Under the pieces are notes generated by a model. That model saw nothing but the letters and a program-made list of their open reading frames with translations. It had not been told where the DNA came from and did no database searches. From the NCBI GenBank assembly GCA_019510125.1, contig JAEKKX010000005.1:110009-174008 (forward strand): a stretch of DNA of 64,000 nt. Reading direction: 5' to 3'. The DNA is from Lysobacterales bacterium (GTDB lineage Bacteria; Pseudomonadota; Gammaproteobacteria; Xanthomonadales; Xanthomonadaceae). Position 1 is the first letter of the stretch. Every line of letters begins with the position of its first letter. Positions 16,462 to 26,021 of this stretch are shown piece after piece. The translations under genes and the position numbers were made by a program.

Positions 16462-18561
16462 ATGACCGCTTCCGATTCCCCCGGCCGCATCGCGCGCCGG
16501 TGCCTCGCCGCGCTGTGCCTGTGCGCCGGCCTCCTCGCCGCCCTGTGCCGGCCTGCGTCGGCCGCGCCGCCGGCCGACGGCGACGCGCTGACCATCCTCT
16601 GCTACCACGAGATCGCCGCGCGCGAACAGGCGCTGTCGCCCGATTACGCGGTCGCGCCCGCCGATTTCCGCCGGCAGATGCTGTGGCTGCGCCGCAGCGG
16701 CTACCACTTCGTGGACGTCGACGACGTGCTGGCCGACCGCGCCGGCAGGCGCGCGCTGCCGGCGCGGCCGGTGCTGGTGACCTTCGACGACGGTTACCGC
16801 TCGATGTACCGCGACGCCTACCCGGTGCTGAGGGAAATGCGCATCCCGGCGGTGATCGCGCTGGTCGGCGCATGGCTGGACGTGCCCGACGGCGGCAAGG
16901 TCGACTTCGACGGCCGCGGCATCCCACGCGAGGACCTGCTGTCGTGGGGCGAGATCCGCGAGATGACCCGCAGCGGCCTGGTCGAGGTCGCCAGCCATAC
17001 CTATGCGATGCACACCGGCATCCTCTCCAACCCGCAGGGCAACCAGGAGCCGGCCGCGACCGCGCGGCGCTGGCTGCCGGCGGCGCAGCGTTACGAGGAC
17101 GAGGCGACCTATGCGCGCCGCGTCGCCGACGACCTGCGCCGCAACAACCGGCTGCTGCGCGACCGGCTCGGCGCGTCGCCGCGGATCGTGGTCTGGCCCT
17201 ACGGCCGCTACAACGTCGAGACCCGCACCGCGGCGGCGAAGCTGGGCATGCCGATCGGGCTGACCCTGGACGACGGCCCGAACCGCCGCGGCACGCCGCT
17301 GTGGGGGCTGCGCCGGATCCTGATGGAGCGCACGACCTCGCTCGCCGAGCTGTCGCAGGACATCGCGCTGCGCGACCGCGGCGTGCTGGACGAGGACCGT
17401 CCCGGCAAGATCATGCACATCGACCTGGACTACATCTACGACCCGGACGAGAAGCAGCAGGAGGACAACCTCGGCCGGCTGCTCGACCGGATCGTGGCGA
17501 TGGGCGCGAACACCGTCTACCTGCAGGCGTTCTCCGATCCGGACGCGAACGGCGCCGCGGATGCGGTGTACTTCCCGAACACCCGCGTGCCGATGCGCGC
17601 CGACCTGTTCAATCGCGTGGCGTGGCAGATCCAGACCCGCACCCAGGTCAAGCGCGTGTACGCCTGGATGCCGCTGCTGGCGTGGCAGTTGCCGGCCTCG
17701 GACCCGGCCGCGCGCGACACCGTGGTCACGCTGCCCAACCAGGCGAACCACCTCGCGATGGGCTATCCGCGGCTGTCGCCGTTCTCGCCGAACACGCGCG
17801 CCGCGCTGCGCGATCTCTACCGCGACCTCGCCCGCTCCACGCCGATCGACGGCATCCTCTTCCACGACGACGTGACGCTGTCCGATTACGAGGACGGCAG
17901 TCCGTGGGCGCTGAAGGCGTACCGCAAGTGGGGGTTGCCGGGCTCGGTGCCGGCGATCCGCGCGGACGAGGCCGCGATGGCGTCGTGGACGCGGCACAAG
18001 ACGGCGTATCTCGATGCGCTCGCCACCGAGATGGCCGGAATCGCCCGCGAGGAACAGCCGGGCCTGCGCACCGCGCGCAACCTCTACGCGCAGGTGGTGC
18101 TGAACCCGCGCGCCGAGGAGTGGTACTCGCAGTCGTTCGACAGTTCGCTGGCGCACTACGACTACACCGCGATCATGGCGATGCCGTACATGGAACAGGC
18201 CGACGACCCGGTCGCGTTCCTGAAGAAGATCGTCGACCGCGTGGCGGAGCACCCCGGCGCGATGCCGCGCACGGTGATCGAACTGCAGACCGTCGACTGG
18301 CGCAGGGACGACCGGCCGCTGCCCGGCACCGAGGTCGCCGACACCATCCGCCGGCTGTACGACTGGGGCGTGCGCAACGTCGCCTACTACCCGGACAACC
18401 TGTTCGAGAACAATCCCGACCCGGCGCAGGTGCGGCCGGTGTTCGGCAGCAAGCCCAACCGCCCGCCGCTGCCGCCCGAGCCCGACGTTCCCGGGGTTCC
18501 GGACGCGGCGGCGCCGCCTGCCGCGCCGGCCGCGTCCGCCGCCGGCGCGGCCCTGCGCTGA
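16462..18561 (+). CDS. pgaB: Poly-beta-1,6-N-acetyl-D-glucosamine N-deacetylase PgaB
   Basis: A 699-residue periplasmic enzyme that partially deacetylates poly-GlcNAc for export. A signal peptide covers about residues 1-35. The NodB/CE4 deacetylase domain includes CYHE (His49) and TFDDG (107-111), and EVASHTYAMH carries the metal-binding histidine. The C-terminal half (from ~residue 310, MHIDLDYIYDPD) is the GH13-like domain found in PgaB/HmsF. A GTG at 16444 is a possible earlier start, but the ATG gives a better signal peptide. The C terminus is Pro/Ala-rich. pgaC follows 9 bp later. No pgaA outer-membrane porin precedes it. Confidence 0.92.
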   Translation: MTASDSPGRIARRCLAALCLCAGLLAALCRPASAAPPADGDALTILCYHEIAAREQALSPDYAVAPADFRRQMLWLRRSGYHFVDVDDVLADRAGRRALPARPVLVTFDDGYRSMYRDAYPVLREMRIPAVIALVGAWLDVPDGGKVDFDGRGIPREDLLSWGEIREMTRSGLVEVASHTYAMHTGILSNPQGNQEPAATARRWLPAAQRYEDEATYARRVADDLRRNNRLLRDRLGASPRIVVWPYGRYNVETRTAAAKLGMPIGLTLDDGPNRRGTPLWGLRRILMERTTSLAELSQDIALRDRGVLDEDRPGKIMHIDLDYIYDPDEKQQEDNLGRLLDRIVAMGANTVYLQAFSDPDANGAADAVYFPNTRVPMRADLFNRVAWQIQTRTQVKRVYAWMPLLAWQLPASDPAARDTVVTLPNQANHLAMGYPRLSPFSPNTRAALRDLYRDLARSTPIDGILFHDDVTLSDYEDGSPWALKAYRKWGLPGSVPAIRADEAAMASWTRHKTAYLDALATEMAGIAREEQPGLRTARNLYAQVVLNPRAEEWYSQSFDSSLAHYDYTAIMAMPYMEQADDPVAFLKKIVDRVAEHPGAMPRTVIELQTVDWRRDDRPLPGTEVADTIRRLYDWGVRNVAYYPDNLFENNPDPAQVRPVFGSKPNRPPLPPEPDVPGVPDAAAPPAAPAASAAGAALR

Positions 18562-18570
18562 GCGACGCCC

Positions 18571-19890
18571 ATGTTCAAGGCCCTGTTCCATACGCTGTGG
18601 CTGGCCCTGCAGGGGTTCGTGTACCACTACCCCCTGTTCATGTCGTACCTGTGGATGCTCGGCGCGGCGCTGTTCTACTGGCGCCACGAGCGCGGCGATC
18701 CGCCCTTCGACCGGCCGCGACCGCTGGCCGGCACGCCGCCGGTGAGCGTGCTGATCCCCTGCTTCAACGAAGGCCCGCACGCCGAGGAAACCCTGCGTGC
18801 GGCGCTCGCGCTGGACTATCCGGACTTCGAGGTGATCGCGATCAACGACGGCAGCCGCGACGACACCGCCGAGGTCCTCGACCGCCTGGCGCCGCTGCAT
18901 CCGCGGCTGCGCGTCGTGCATCTCGCCGCGAACCAGGGCAAGGCGATGGCGCTGCAGGCCGGCAGCCTGCTGGCGAACGCGGAGATCCTGATCTGCATCG
19001 ACGGCGACGCCCTGCTGGATCCGCACTGCGCGCACTGGATGGTGCGCCACTTCATCGAGGATCCCGACGTCGCCGCGGTCACCGGCAACCCGCGCATCCG
19101 CAACCGTTCGACCCTGCTCGGCCGGGTCCAGGTCGGCGAGTTCTCGTCCATCGTCGGCATGATCAAGCGCGCCCAGCGCAGCTTCGGCAGCCTGTTCACG
19201 GTCTCCGGCGTCATCACCGCGTTCCGCAAGTCGGCGGTCCACCAGGTCGGCTACTGGAGCGCGGACGTGCTCACCGAGGACATCGACATCACCTGGAAGC
19301 TGCAGCGCAGCGGCTGGGACGTGCGCTTCGAGCCGCGGGCGCTGGTCTGGATCCTGATGCCGGAGACGCTCAAGGGCCTGTGGAAGCAGCGCCTGCGCTG
19401 GGCCACCGGCGGCGCGCAGGTGCTGCGCAGGAACATCGACGTGTTCCTGCGCCCGTCGCAGAACCACCTGTGGCCGCTGATGATCGAGCTGTGCCTGAGC
19501 CTGCTGTGGTCGTACACGCTGCTGGCGATGGTCGTGCTGTGGCTGCTGGGGCTGGTGCTGCCGCACGGCCTGCTGCCGGCGATCGGTTCGCCGTTGATCC
19601 CCGAGTGGAGCAGCGTGCTGCTGGGCGCGACCTGCCTGCTGCAGTTCGGCTTCAGCAAATGGCTCGACAGCCACTACGACCACGGCCTCGGCCGCAACTA
19701 CTACTGGATGGTGTGGTACCCGGCAGTGTTCTGGCTGATCAACATCGCCGCCACCGTGGTCGCGTTCCCGAAGGCGCTGGCCCGTCGCAGCGGCAAGCGG
19801 GCGCGCTGGGTCAGCCCCGATCGCGGCGTGCACGTCGCGGCCGCGACGACCGTCCCGCCCCGCCCGGTCGAAACGGAGGCCGCCTCGTGA
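18571..19890 (+). CDS. pgaC: Poly-beta-1,6-N-acetyl-D-glucosamine synthase PgaC
   Basis: A 439-residue inner-membrane family 2 glycosyltransferase that polymerises UDP-GlcNAc. It has an N-terminal hydrophobic segment (residues ~12-36), the GT2 core with LIPCFNEG, DGD at 144-146, TED at 235-237 and QRLRW at 273-277, then further membrane helices (~residues 300-385). These are the substrate-binding, catalytic and acceptor motifs of processive GT2 enzymes. It needs PgaD, encoded next with a GTGA overlap. Confidence 0.95.
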   Translation: MFKALFHTLWLALQGFVYHYPLFMSYLWMLGAALFYWRHERGDPPFDRPRPLAGTPPVSVLIPCFNEGPHAEETLRAALALDYPDFEVIAINDGSRDDTAEVLDRLAPLHPRLRVVHLAANQGKAMALQAGSLLANAEILICIDGDALLDPHCAHWMVRHFIEDPDVAAVTGNPRIRNRSTLLGRVQVGEFSSIVGMIKRAQRSFGSLFTVSGVITAFRKSAVHQVGYWSADVLTEDIDITWKLQRSGWDVRFEPRALVWILMPETLKGLWKQRLRWATGGAQVLRRNIDVFLRPSQNHLWPLMIELCLSLLWSYTLLAMVVLWLLGLVLPHGLLPAIGSPLIPEWSSVLLGATCLLQFGFSKWLDSHYDHGLGRNYYWMVWYPAVFWLINIAATVVAFPKALARRSGKRARWVSPDRGVHVAAATTVPPRPVETEAAS

Positions 19891-20318
19891 ACGCCCGCGT
19901 CATCATCAACGCCCGCCGCCAACTCGACTGGAAGCGCCGGGTGTTCTCCGACGTCGTCACCGCCGGCCTGTGGATCGGCTGGATCTTCCTGTGGTTGCCG
20001 GTCTACCGCCGCCTGCACCAGGTCATCGGCCTGCATCTGAACTTCGACCTCGCGGCCCACGAGGTGCTGGAGGCGGTCGCGCCGATCTCCTACCTGCACT
20101 CGATCGTCGCGCTGATCGGCACCTGCGTGCTCCTGCTGCTGTGGACGCTGCTGCCGCGACGCACCGTCACCCACGCCCACGCGACCGAGACGCTGGCGGA
20201 CTATGCGTCCGCGTTCGCGCTCGACGCCGAGCTGATCGCGCGCGGCCGCCGCGGCAGGATCGTCACCGTGCACCACGACGCCGAGGGCCGCATCCGCGCG
20301 ATCGAACCCCGGGCGTGA
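19887..20318 (+). CDS. pgaD: Poly-beta-1,6-N-acetyl-D-glucosamine biosynthesis protein PgaD
   Basis: A 143-residue inner-membrane accessory subunit of the PgaC synthase. Two membrane helices (about residues 22-42 and 70-92) are separated by a short loop, the usual PgaD/HmsS topology, and the sequence begins with a cytoplasmic basic stretch. The GTG start overlaps the pgaC stop by four bases, indicating coupled translation. In E. coli, PgaC and PgaD together bind c-di-GMP; that is family knowledge, not visible here. Confidence 0.88.
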   Translation: MNARVIINARRQLDWKRRVFSDVVTAGLWIGWIFLWLPVYRRLHQVIGLHLNFDLAAHEVLEAVAPISYLHSIVALIGTCVLLLLWTLLPRRTVTHAHATETLADYASAFALDAELIARGRRGRIVTVHHDAEGRIRAIEPRA

Positions 20319-20336
20319 CCGCGCCGGGCGGACGCC

Positions 20337-21314
20337 TCAGCTCAGCCGATCCAGCACCTCGACCAGTTCCGGCGCCAGCGGCGCATCGAGCACGTACTCG
20401 GCGCGGCCGCCGTCGAGCGCGAACTCCAGCGAGGCCGCGTGCAGGAACAGGCGCTTGAGGCCGGCCTGCTCGCGCAGGCGCTTGTTGACCTCGGGATCGC
20501 CGTACTTGTCGTCGCCGGCGACGGGATGGCCGATGTGCTGGGCGTGGACGCGGATCTGGTGGGTGCGGCCGGTCTCGATCCGCACCTCGCAGTAGGAATG
20601 GCCGCCGCGGCGCTCCAGCGCGCGGAAATGGCTGAGCGAGGGCTTGCCCGCCGGGTTGACCTGGACGTGGCGCTCGCCGCCCTGGCGCAGGCCGATGTGC
20701 AGCGGCGCGTCGACGGTCATCACCCCGTTCGGCATCCGCCCCGCCAGCAGCGCCAGGTAGCGCTTGGCGATGCCGCGGCCGTCGTCGGTGTCGGATTCGC
20801 GCATCAGCGCCTGCAGCTCGATCAGCGCCGAGCGCTTCTTGGCGATGACCATCAGCCCCGAAGTGTCGCGGTCGAGCCGGTGGACCAGTTCGAGGGTTTC
20901 CTTCGGGCGCAGGGCACGCAGGGTCTCGATCACCCCGAACCCGATCCCCGAGCCGCCGTGGCTGGCGATCCCCGACGGCTTGCTGATCGCCAGCAGGCGG
21001 GCGTCCTCGAACACGATGCTGGCGTCCAGCGCGGCCAGCAGGCCCTTCGGCGGCGCGCCCTTGTCGCCGGCCTCGCCGAGGCGGACCGGCGGGATGCGGA
21101 CCTCGTCGCCTGCCTCCAGCCGGGTCTCGGGCTTCGCCCGGCCGCCGTTCACCCGCACCTGGCCGCTGCGGACGATCTTGTAGATCAACGACTTGGGCGC
21201 GCCCTTGAGCTGGCCCAGCAGGAAATTGTCCAGCCGCTGGCCGGCGCGGTCCTCGGGGACGCGGGCCAGGCGGACCTGGGCGGATGGCGCGGTTCTGGGG
21301 GCGTTTGCGGTCAT
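20337..21314 (-). CDS. rluC: 23S rRNA pseudouridine synthase RluC
   Basis: A 325-residue RluA-family pseudouridine synthase. An S4 RNA-binding domain (residues ~25-80, RLDNFLLGQLKGAPKSLIYK) precedes the catalytic domain with HRLDRDTSG at 145-153, Asp148 being the catalytic residue. The layout and its position divergent from rne match RluC, which modifies 23S rRNA positions 955, 2504 and 2580 in E. coli. I selected the ATG at 21312-21314; an upstream ATG at 21389 would overlap the rne promoter region. Confidence 0.92.
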   Translation of the reverse strand: MTANAPRTAPSAQVRLARVPEDRAGQRLDNFLLGQLKGAPKSLIYKIVRSGQVRVNGGRAKPETRLEAGDEVRIPPVRLGEAGDKGAPPKGLLAALDASIVFEDARLLAISKPSGIASHGGSGIGFGVIETLRALRPKETLELVHRLDRDTSGLMVIAKKRSALIELQALMRESDTDDGRGIAKRYLALLAGRMPNGVMTVDAPLHIGLRQGGERHVQVNPAGKPSLSHFRALERRGGHSYCEVRIETGRTHQIRVHAQHIGHPVAGDDKYGDPEVNKRLREQAGLKRLFLHAASLEFALDGGRAEYVLDAPLAPELVEVLDRLS

Positions 21315-21331
21315 CCGGGGTCCTGATCTGC

Positions 21332-21803
21332 TACACTCGCTGGGCGATATAAGGGTTTGATTTCGCAGGGAGTCCGGGTGCGACGGCAACGTCCGCAGCC
21401 ATCGGGCCGAAAGCCCAGCTCCCCCGCGATTCCGATGCAGTGCGCGGCCACCGCCCCCGGGGCGGCCATGTTAGCGGCTCGTCGGCAGGCCGGCGTATCG
21501 CCGGGCGCCTGGCGCCCGGGCAACGAACACGTCCCGCGCCGCCGCGATGTCGCGCCCACAAGCGCCGCACCGCAGGCAGCCGGCCCGGCAACACACCAGA
21601 CAAGAAGCGCTCCCGCGGCCCGCCGTGGTGTTGCAGCGCTGGAAACAACGAAGCGGCCCCGGCCGCGCGCCCGCCCCGCACGGCTGCATGCAAGCGGGGC
21701 GTCCGGCGCGCGATGCGACCGCAGGTAGTCTCCAGAGGCGAACACGCCCCGGCGTTCCGCGCGCCCGTCCCACGACGGGCAAGGCGCCAAGGAACGCAAG
21801 ACC
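21332..21803 (+). promoter_or_regulatory. rne promoter and long structured 5' leader
   Basis: About 470 bp separate a -10-like TACACT (21332-21337) from the RNase E start. Nothing here looks like a conserved gene. The region has several GC hairpins, for example CCGCCCC/GGGGCGG and GGGCGCC/GGCGCCC. In E. coli the rne mRNA has a long 5' UTR through which RNase E regulates its own decay. A similar autoregulatory leader is likely here, though sequence similarity to the enterobacterial element is not evident to me. Confidence 0.6.
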
Positions 21804-24800
21804 ATGAAACGCATGCTGATCAACGCGACGCAGGCAGAAGAACTGCGCGTCGCGATCGTCGATGGCCAGACCCTGTACGACATCGACATCGAAATCCCGG
21901 CCAAGGAACAGAAGAAGTCCAACATCTACAAGGGCCGCATCACCCGGCTCGAACCCTCGCTCGAAGCCGCCTTCGTCGAGTACGGCGCCGAGCGCCACGG
22001 CTTCCTGCCGCTGAAGGAAATCTCCCGCGACTACTTCCAGTCGGGCGTCGACCACCACAAGGCCGGCATCCGCGAACTGCTGCGCGAGGGCCAGGAAGTC
22101 GTGGTCCAGGTCGACAAGGAGGAGCGTGGCAACAAGGGCGCGGCCCTGACCACGTTCATCTCGCTGGCCGGCCGCTACATGGTGCTGATGCCGAACTCGC
22201 CCACCGCCGGCGGCGTCTCGCGCCGGATCGAGGGCGACGACCGCGCCGCGCTGAAGGAAGCGATGGACAAGCTGAACATCCCCGACGACATGGGGGTGAT
22301 CATCCGCACCGCCGGCGTCGGCCGCGACGCCGAAGAGCTGCAGTGGGACCTCGACTACCTGCTCAGCGTCTGGCGCGCGATCGCCGAGGCGGCGCTTAAG
22401 CGGACCTCGCCGTTCCTGATCTACCAGGAATCGCGGCTGATCATCCGCGCCCTGCGCGACTACATGCGCGCCGACATCGGCGAGATCCTGGTCGACACGC
22501 CGGAGATGTACGAAGAGGCGAAGGAGTTCGTCGAGCAGGTGATGCCGCACAACCTGCGCAAGCTCAAGCACTACACCGACGACACCCCGCTGTTCAACCG
22601 CTTCCAGATCGAATCGCAGATCGAGAACGCCTACGAGCGCTCGGTGCGCCTGCCCTCCGGCGGCTCGCTGGTGATCGACCAGACCGAGGCCTTGACCGCG
22701 GTCGACGTCAACTCCGCGCGCGCCACCAAGGGCGGCGACATCGAGGAAACCGCGTTCAACACCAACCTGGAGGCGGCCGACGAAGTCGCCCGGCAGATGC
22801 GCCTGCGCGACCTCGGCGGCCTGGTGGTGATCGACTTCATCGACATGACCTCGAACAAGCACCAGCGCGAGGTCGAGAACCGGCTCGCGCAGGCGCTCAA
22901 GCACGACCGCGCCCGGGTCCAGCTCGGCCGCATCTCCAAGTTCGGCCTGATGGAGATGTCGCGCCAGCGCCTGCGTCCCAGCCTCGGCGAATCCAGCCAG
23001 TTGGTGTGCCCGCGCTGCGACGGCCACGGCCGCATGCGCAGCATCGAATCGCTGTCGCTGTCGATCATCCGCATCGCCGAAGAGCATGCGATGAAGGACA
23101 ACACCGGCCAGGTGCTGGTGCAGGCGCCGGTGGAGATCGCCAACTACCTGCTCAACGAGAAGCGCCGCGCGCTGAGCGAGATCGAGAAGCGCCACGACGC
23201 GCCGATCGTGATCGTCGCCGACGAATCGCTGCACACGCCGCACTACGAAGTCACCCGCCTCCGCGAGAACGAACTGGGCGAGGAAACCGCGAAGCCGAGC
23301 TACCAGCGCGGCACCCCGCGCAAGCTGGCGACGATCGCGCTGACCAAGGCCAACCTCAACGTGCCACCGCCGGCCGCGGTGACCAACGTGAAGCCGTCGC
23401 GTCCCGCGCCGCTGCGCGAGGAAGCGCCGACGGCCGCGCCGGCCGCGGCCCCCGCGCCGGCCGCCCCGCCGGCCCCGCAGCCGACGCCCGCGTTCGCGCA
23501 GCCCGCGCCGGCCGCGAAATCCGGCGGCCTGATGGGCTGGCTCAAGGGCCTGTTCGGCGGCGAGCCGACCCCAGCGACGCCGGCCCAGCCGCAGCGCGGC
23601 CAGGCGCAGGATCGCCCGGCGCGCGGCGATCGCAACGACCGCCGCAACGACCGCAACCAGAACGGTGGCCGCAACGATCGCGACGGCCGTCGCGAGGATC
23701 GCGGCCAGAAGCCGCGTCGCGACGATCGCCGTGACGACCGCCGCGACGAACAGCGCCGTGGCGGCCAGCAGGGCCAGGGTCAGGGCCAGCAGCCGCAGCA
23801 GCAGAAGTCCCAGAAGCAGGAACAGCCGCAGCGCCAGCCGCAGAAGCAGGAGCAGAAGCCCCGTCAGGAGCCGCGTCAGGACGGCGCTCGGCAGGATCAG
23901 CGGCAGGACCAGCGCCAGCAGGAGCCGCGCCAGGACAACGCGCAGAAGCCGCAGCCGCAGAAGCCCGCGCAGGGCGAAGCGAACGCGCAGCGCGGGCCCG
24001 CCCCGCGCCGCGAGGAGCGCCAGCCCGAAGCGAAGAAGCCGGAGGCGCCGGTGGCCGACACGGTCGTCGCGCTGGCCGCGGTCGAGGTCGCGGGTGCGCA
24101 GCCGATCCCCGCGCCGCAGCCCGACGACGTCGCCACGACGGTCGACACCCCGGTCGCCGCCGACGCCGCGTCGCAGGACGCCGCCGGTGACGCGAACGGC
24201 GATGGCGCGAGCCGCCGCCGTCGCGGCCGCCGCGGTGGCCGCCGCCGTCGTCGCAACGCCGACGCCACGGGCGTCGCCGGCGAGGGCATGGGCGAAGACG
24301 CCGACACCGACGGCCTGACCGCCGCCGAGGACGCCGATCCGACCCTGGACCGCAGCCAGCCGGAATTCGAGTTCGACGACCTGCCGACGCCGGCGCGCAC
24401 CGAGCCGGTCGCGAAGCAGGTCGCGACGCCGATGGCGGAACCCCGGGCGGCGGAAGCCCAGGCGGCGGAAGCCGGGACCGATGCCGTCGCCGACGCGCCG
24501 TCCGCGGAAGCGCCGAAGCCGGTCGTCGAAGCGGCCGCCGCCGAGGCGACCGTGGTCGAAGCACGCACGGTCGAAGCGAGCGCGGTCGAAGCGAGCGCGG
24601 TCGAAGCGAGCGTGGCCGAAGCGAGTGTCACCGAAAGCTCGGTGGTCGAAGCCGCAGCGGTCGAATCGGCTGCCGCGGAAGCGTCTGTCGCCGAAGCGGT
24701 CGTGGTCGAACAGCCCGTCGTGGAGCCGGCTGCAGTCGAGCAGCCCGCGATCGAACCCGCGGTCGTCGAGCAGGCCGTGATCGAAACGCCGGCCGTCGAG

Positions 24801-25067
24801 CAGCCCGCCGTCGTCGAAGCCGCCGTCGCGGTCGAGACCGCGCCGGTCGAAGCGCCGGCCGAGGTCGTCGACGAAACGCCGGCCGCCGTCGCGACCGCCG
24901 CGCCCGCCAACGTGGCCGCGGCGATCAAGCCCGTCGAAGCGCCGGTCGCCGCGCCGCAGTACGGCATCGGCCTGCCGCTGTTCGACGTCCAGCCGGATGC
25001 GGATGTCTCCGAAGTCGCCGTCCGCAGCGAAGGCGACGCGAGCGGCGAAGCGCCCCGCGCGGGCTGA
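21804..25067 (+). CDS. rne: Ribonuclease E
   Basis: A 1087-residue endoribonuclease and degradosome scaffold. The N-terminal half (to ~residue 510) holds the S1 domain, RNase H-like and DNase I-like catalytic domains ([21 protein letters not shown]) and the Zn-link cysteines CPRC at 402-405. [13 protein letters not shown] at 574-586 matches the amphipathic membrane-targeting helix of E. coli RNase E. Then come an Arg/Asp/Asn-rich RNA-binding region, a Gln-rich stretch, an Arg-rich cluster near residue 803, and a long Glu/Val/Ala repeat region (VEASAVEAS-like, ~residues 910-1040). The C terminus [13 protein letters not shown] may be a partner-binding microdomain. The tail is disordered, as usual for the family. 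Confidence 0.96.
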   Translation: MKRMLINATQAEELRVAIVDGQTLYDIDIEIPAKEQKKSNIYKGRITRLEPSLEAAFVEYGAERHGFLPLKEISRDYFQSGVDHHKAGIRELLREGQEVVVQVDKEERGNKGAALTTFISLAGRYMVLMPNSPTAGGVSRRIEGDDRAALKEAMDKLNIPDDMGVIIRTAGVGRDAEELQWDLDYLLSVWRAIAEAALKRTSPFLIYQESRLIIRALRDYMRADIGEILVDTPEMYEEAKEFVEQVMPHNLRKLKHYTDDTPLFNRFQIESQIENAYERSVRLPSGGSLVIDQTEALTAVDVNSARATKGGDIEETAFNTNLEAADEVARQMRLRDLGGLVVIDFIDMTSNKHQREVENRLAQALKHDRARVQLGRISKFGLMEMSRQRLRPSLGESSQLVCPRCDGHGRMRSIESLSLSIIRIAEEHAMKDNTGQVLVQAPVEIANYLLNEKRRALSEIEKRHDAPIVIVADESLHTPHYEVTRLRENELGEETAKPSYQRGTPRKLATIALTKANLNVPPPAAVTNVKPSRPAPLREEAPTAAPAAAPAPAAPPAPQPTPAFAQPAPAAKSGGLMGWLKGLFGGEPTPATPAQPQRGQAQDRPARGDRNDRRNDRNQNGGRNDRDGRREDRGQKPRRDDRRDDRRDEQRRGGQQGQGQGQQPQQQKSQKQEQPQRQPQKQEQKPRQEPRQDGARQDQRQDQRQQEPRQDNAQKPQPQKPAQGEANAQRGPAPRREERQPEAKKPEAPVADTVVALAAVEVAGAQPIPAPQPDDVATTVDTPVAADAASQDAAGDANGDGASRRRRGRRGGRRRRRNADATGVAGEGMGEDADTDGLTAAEDADPTLDRSQPEFEFDDLPTPARTEPVAKQVATPMAEPRAAEAQAAEAGTDAVADAPSAEAPKPVVEAAAAEATVVEARTVEASAVEASAVEASVAEASVTESSVVEAAAVESAAAEASVAEAVVVEQPVVEPAAVEQPAIEPAVVEQAVIETPAVEQPAVVEAAVAVETAPVEAPAEVVDETPAAVATAAPANVAAAIKPVEAPVAAPQYGIGLPLFDVQPDADVSEVAVRSEGDASGEAPRAG

Positions 25068-25085
25068 TCGCCCGCGTCGCAGGCC

Positions 25086-25116
25086 ACCGACGACCGTCAC
25101 ATCATCGGTCGTCGGT
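25086..25116 (+). terminator. Stem-loop after rne
   Basis: A perfect 11-bp stem (ACCGACGACCG / CGGTCGTCGGT) with a 9-base loop begins 18 bp after the rne stop. It lacks a clear U-tract, so it may work with Rho or protect the 3' end. Confidence 0.6.
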
Positions 25117-25162
25117 CCTCGGAGACCGTCGCGTCACCGACGCCGCGACAGGTCCCATCCGC

Positions 25163-25185
25163 GCGTCCGGCACCTGACCGGACGC
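25163..25185 (-). terminator. Stem-loop after the response regulator gene
   Basis: An 8-bp stem (GCGTCCGG / CCGGACGC) with a 7-base loop lies 14 bp beyond the stop codon of the minus-strand regulator gene. Confidence 0.5.
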
Positions 25186-25198
25186 GCTTCCACCCGCG

Positions 25199-25846
25199 TC
25201 AGAGCGTCCGCGCCGGGTCGCTGAGGCCGTACTGCGACGACAGCCGCGCGAGGGCGATCGTGTCCTCGATGCCGAGCTTCTCGAACAGCCGCGACTTGTG
25301 GGTGTTCACCGTCTTCGCGCTCAGGCTGAGCCTGCGCGCGATGTCTTCCTGGCGCAGGCCCTGCACCAGCAGCATCGCCACTTCCAGTTCGCGCGGCGAG
25401 AGCGCGTCGAACGGCGTCCCGCCGCCGCCCAGGCCCGACAGCGCGAGATGCTGCGCGATGCCGTTGGCCAGGAAGCGCTTGCCGCGCGCCACCTCGCGGA
25501 TCGCGCGCAGCAGTTCGGCCGCATCGCCGGCCTTGCCGACATAGCCCGCGGCGCCGCCCTCGATCAGCCGCTTCGGGATCGGTCCGTCCTCCAGCACCGA
25601 AACCACCACCACCTTGCAGCCGAGGTCGCTCCTGACCAGGCGCTCGGTGACCTCCAGGCCGCTGATCCCGGGCAAATGCAGGTCGCACAGCACCACGTCC
25701 GGCCGCAGTTTGCGGATCATCGGGAGCCCGCTCTCGCCGCTCCCGGCCTCGCCGACCACCTCGATGTCGGTCTCGGTCGACAGCATCAGGCGCATGCCGG
25801 TGCGCACCAGCGCGTGGTCGTCGAGCAGAAACACGCGGATCGTCAT
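25199..25846 (-). CDS. gacA: GacA/UvrY-type response regulator (NarL/LuxR family)
   Basis: A 215-residue response regulator. The receiver domain (residues 1-120) has the acidic pair Asp9/Asp10, phospho-acceptor Asp55 (VVLCDLHLPG) and Lys105 (GYVGKAG). The LuxR-type helix-turn-helix (LSPRELEVAMLLVQGLRQ ... SAKTVNTHKSRLFEKL) occupies about 148-208. The overall sequence follows GacA/UvrY closely, including FDALSPRE and IEDTIALARLSSQYG. In that family the regulator drives small RNAs that titrate CsrA/RsmA. No sensor kinase lies adjacent, as is usual for gacA. It is convergent with rne. Confidence 0.82.
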   Translation of the reverse strand: MTIRVFLLDDHALVRTGMRLMLSTETDIEVVGEAGSGESGLPMIRKLRPDVVLCDLHLPGISGLEVTERLVRSDLGCKVVVVSVLEDGPIPKRLIEGGAAGYVGKAGDAAELLRAIREVARGKRFLANGIAQHLALSGLGGGGTPFDALSPRELEVAMLLVQGLRQEDIARRLSLSAKTVNTHKSRLFEKLGIEDTIALARLSSQYGLSDPARTL

Positions 25847-26021
25847 TCCCTCGTCCTGTGCAGCGTTGCGATGCCCCCAGACTAGGCAGTCGTGGCGGCG
25901 GGGACAATCGGCCGTTTGCCCGTGTCGGTGTAGGAAGATTCCGACAGGCCGTGACCGATGGCCCGCACGCCGTCGCCGCGGCTCTGGCATGCTCGGGGCC
26001 TCGAACCTGCAGGAGACCGCG

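Noticed and set aside
21440-22399. Gene in the rne leader
   Set aside because: The frame runs on into rne in the wrong phase, with Arg/Pro/Gly-rich sequence and no recognisable domain.
21471-25100. 1209-codon minus-strand frame opposite rne
   Set aside because: Low-complexity Arg/Gly/Leu composition with no motif; rne on the plus strand is unmistakable.
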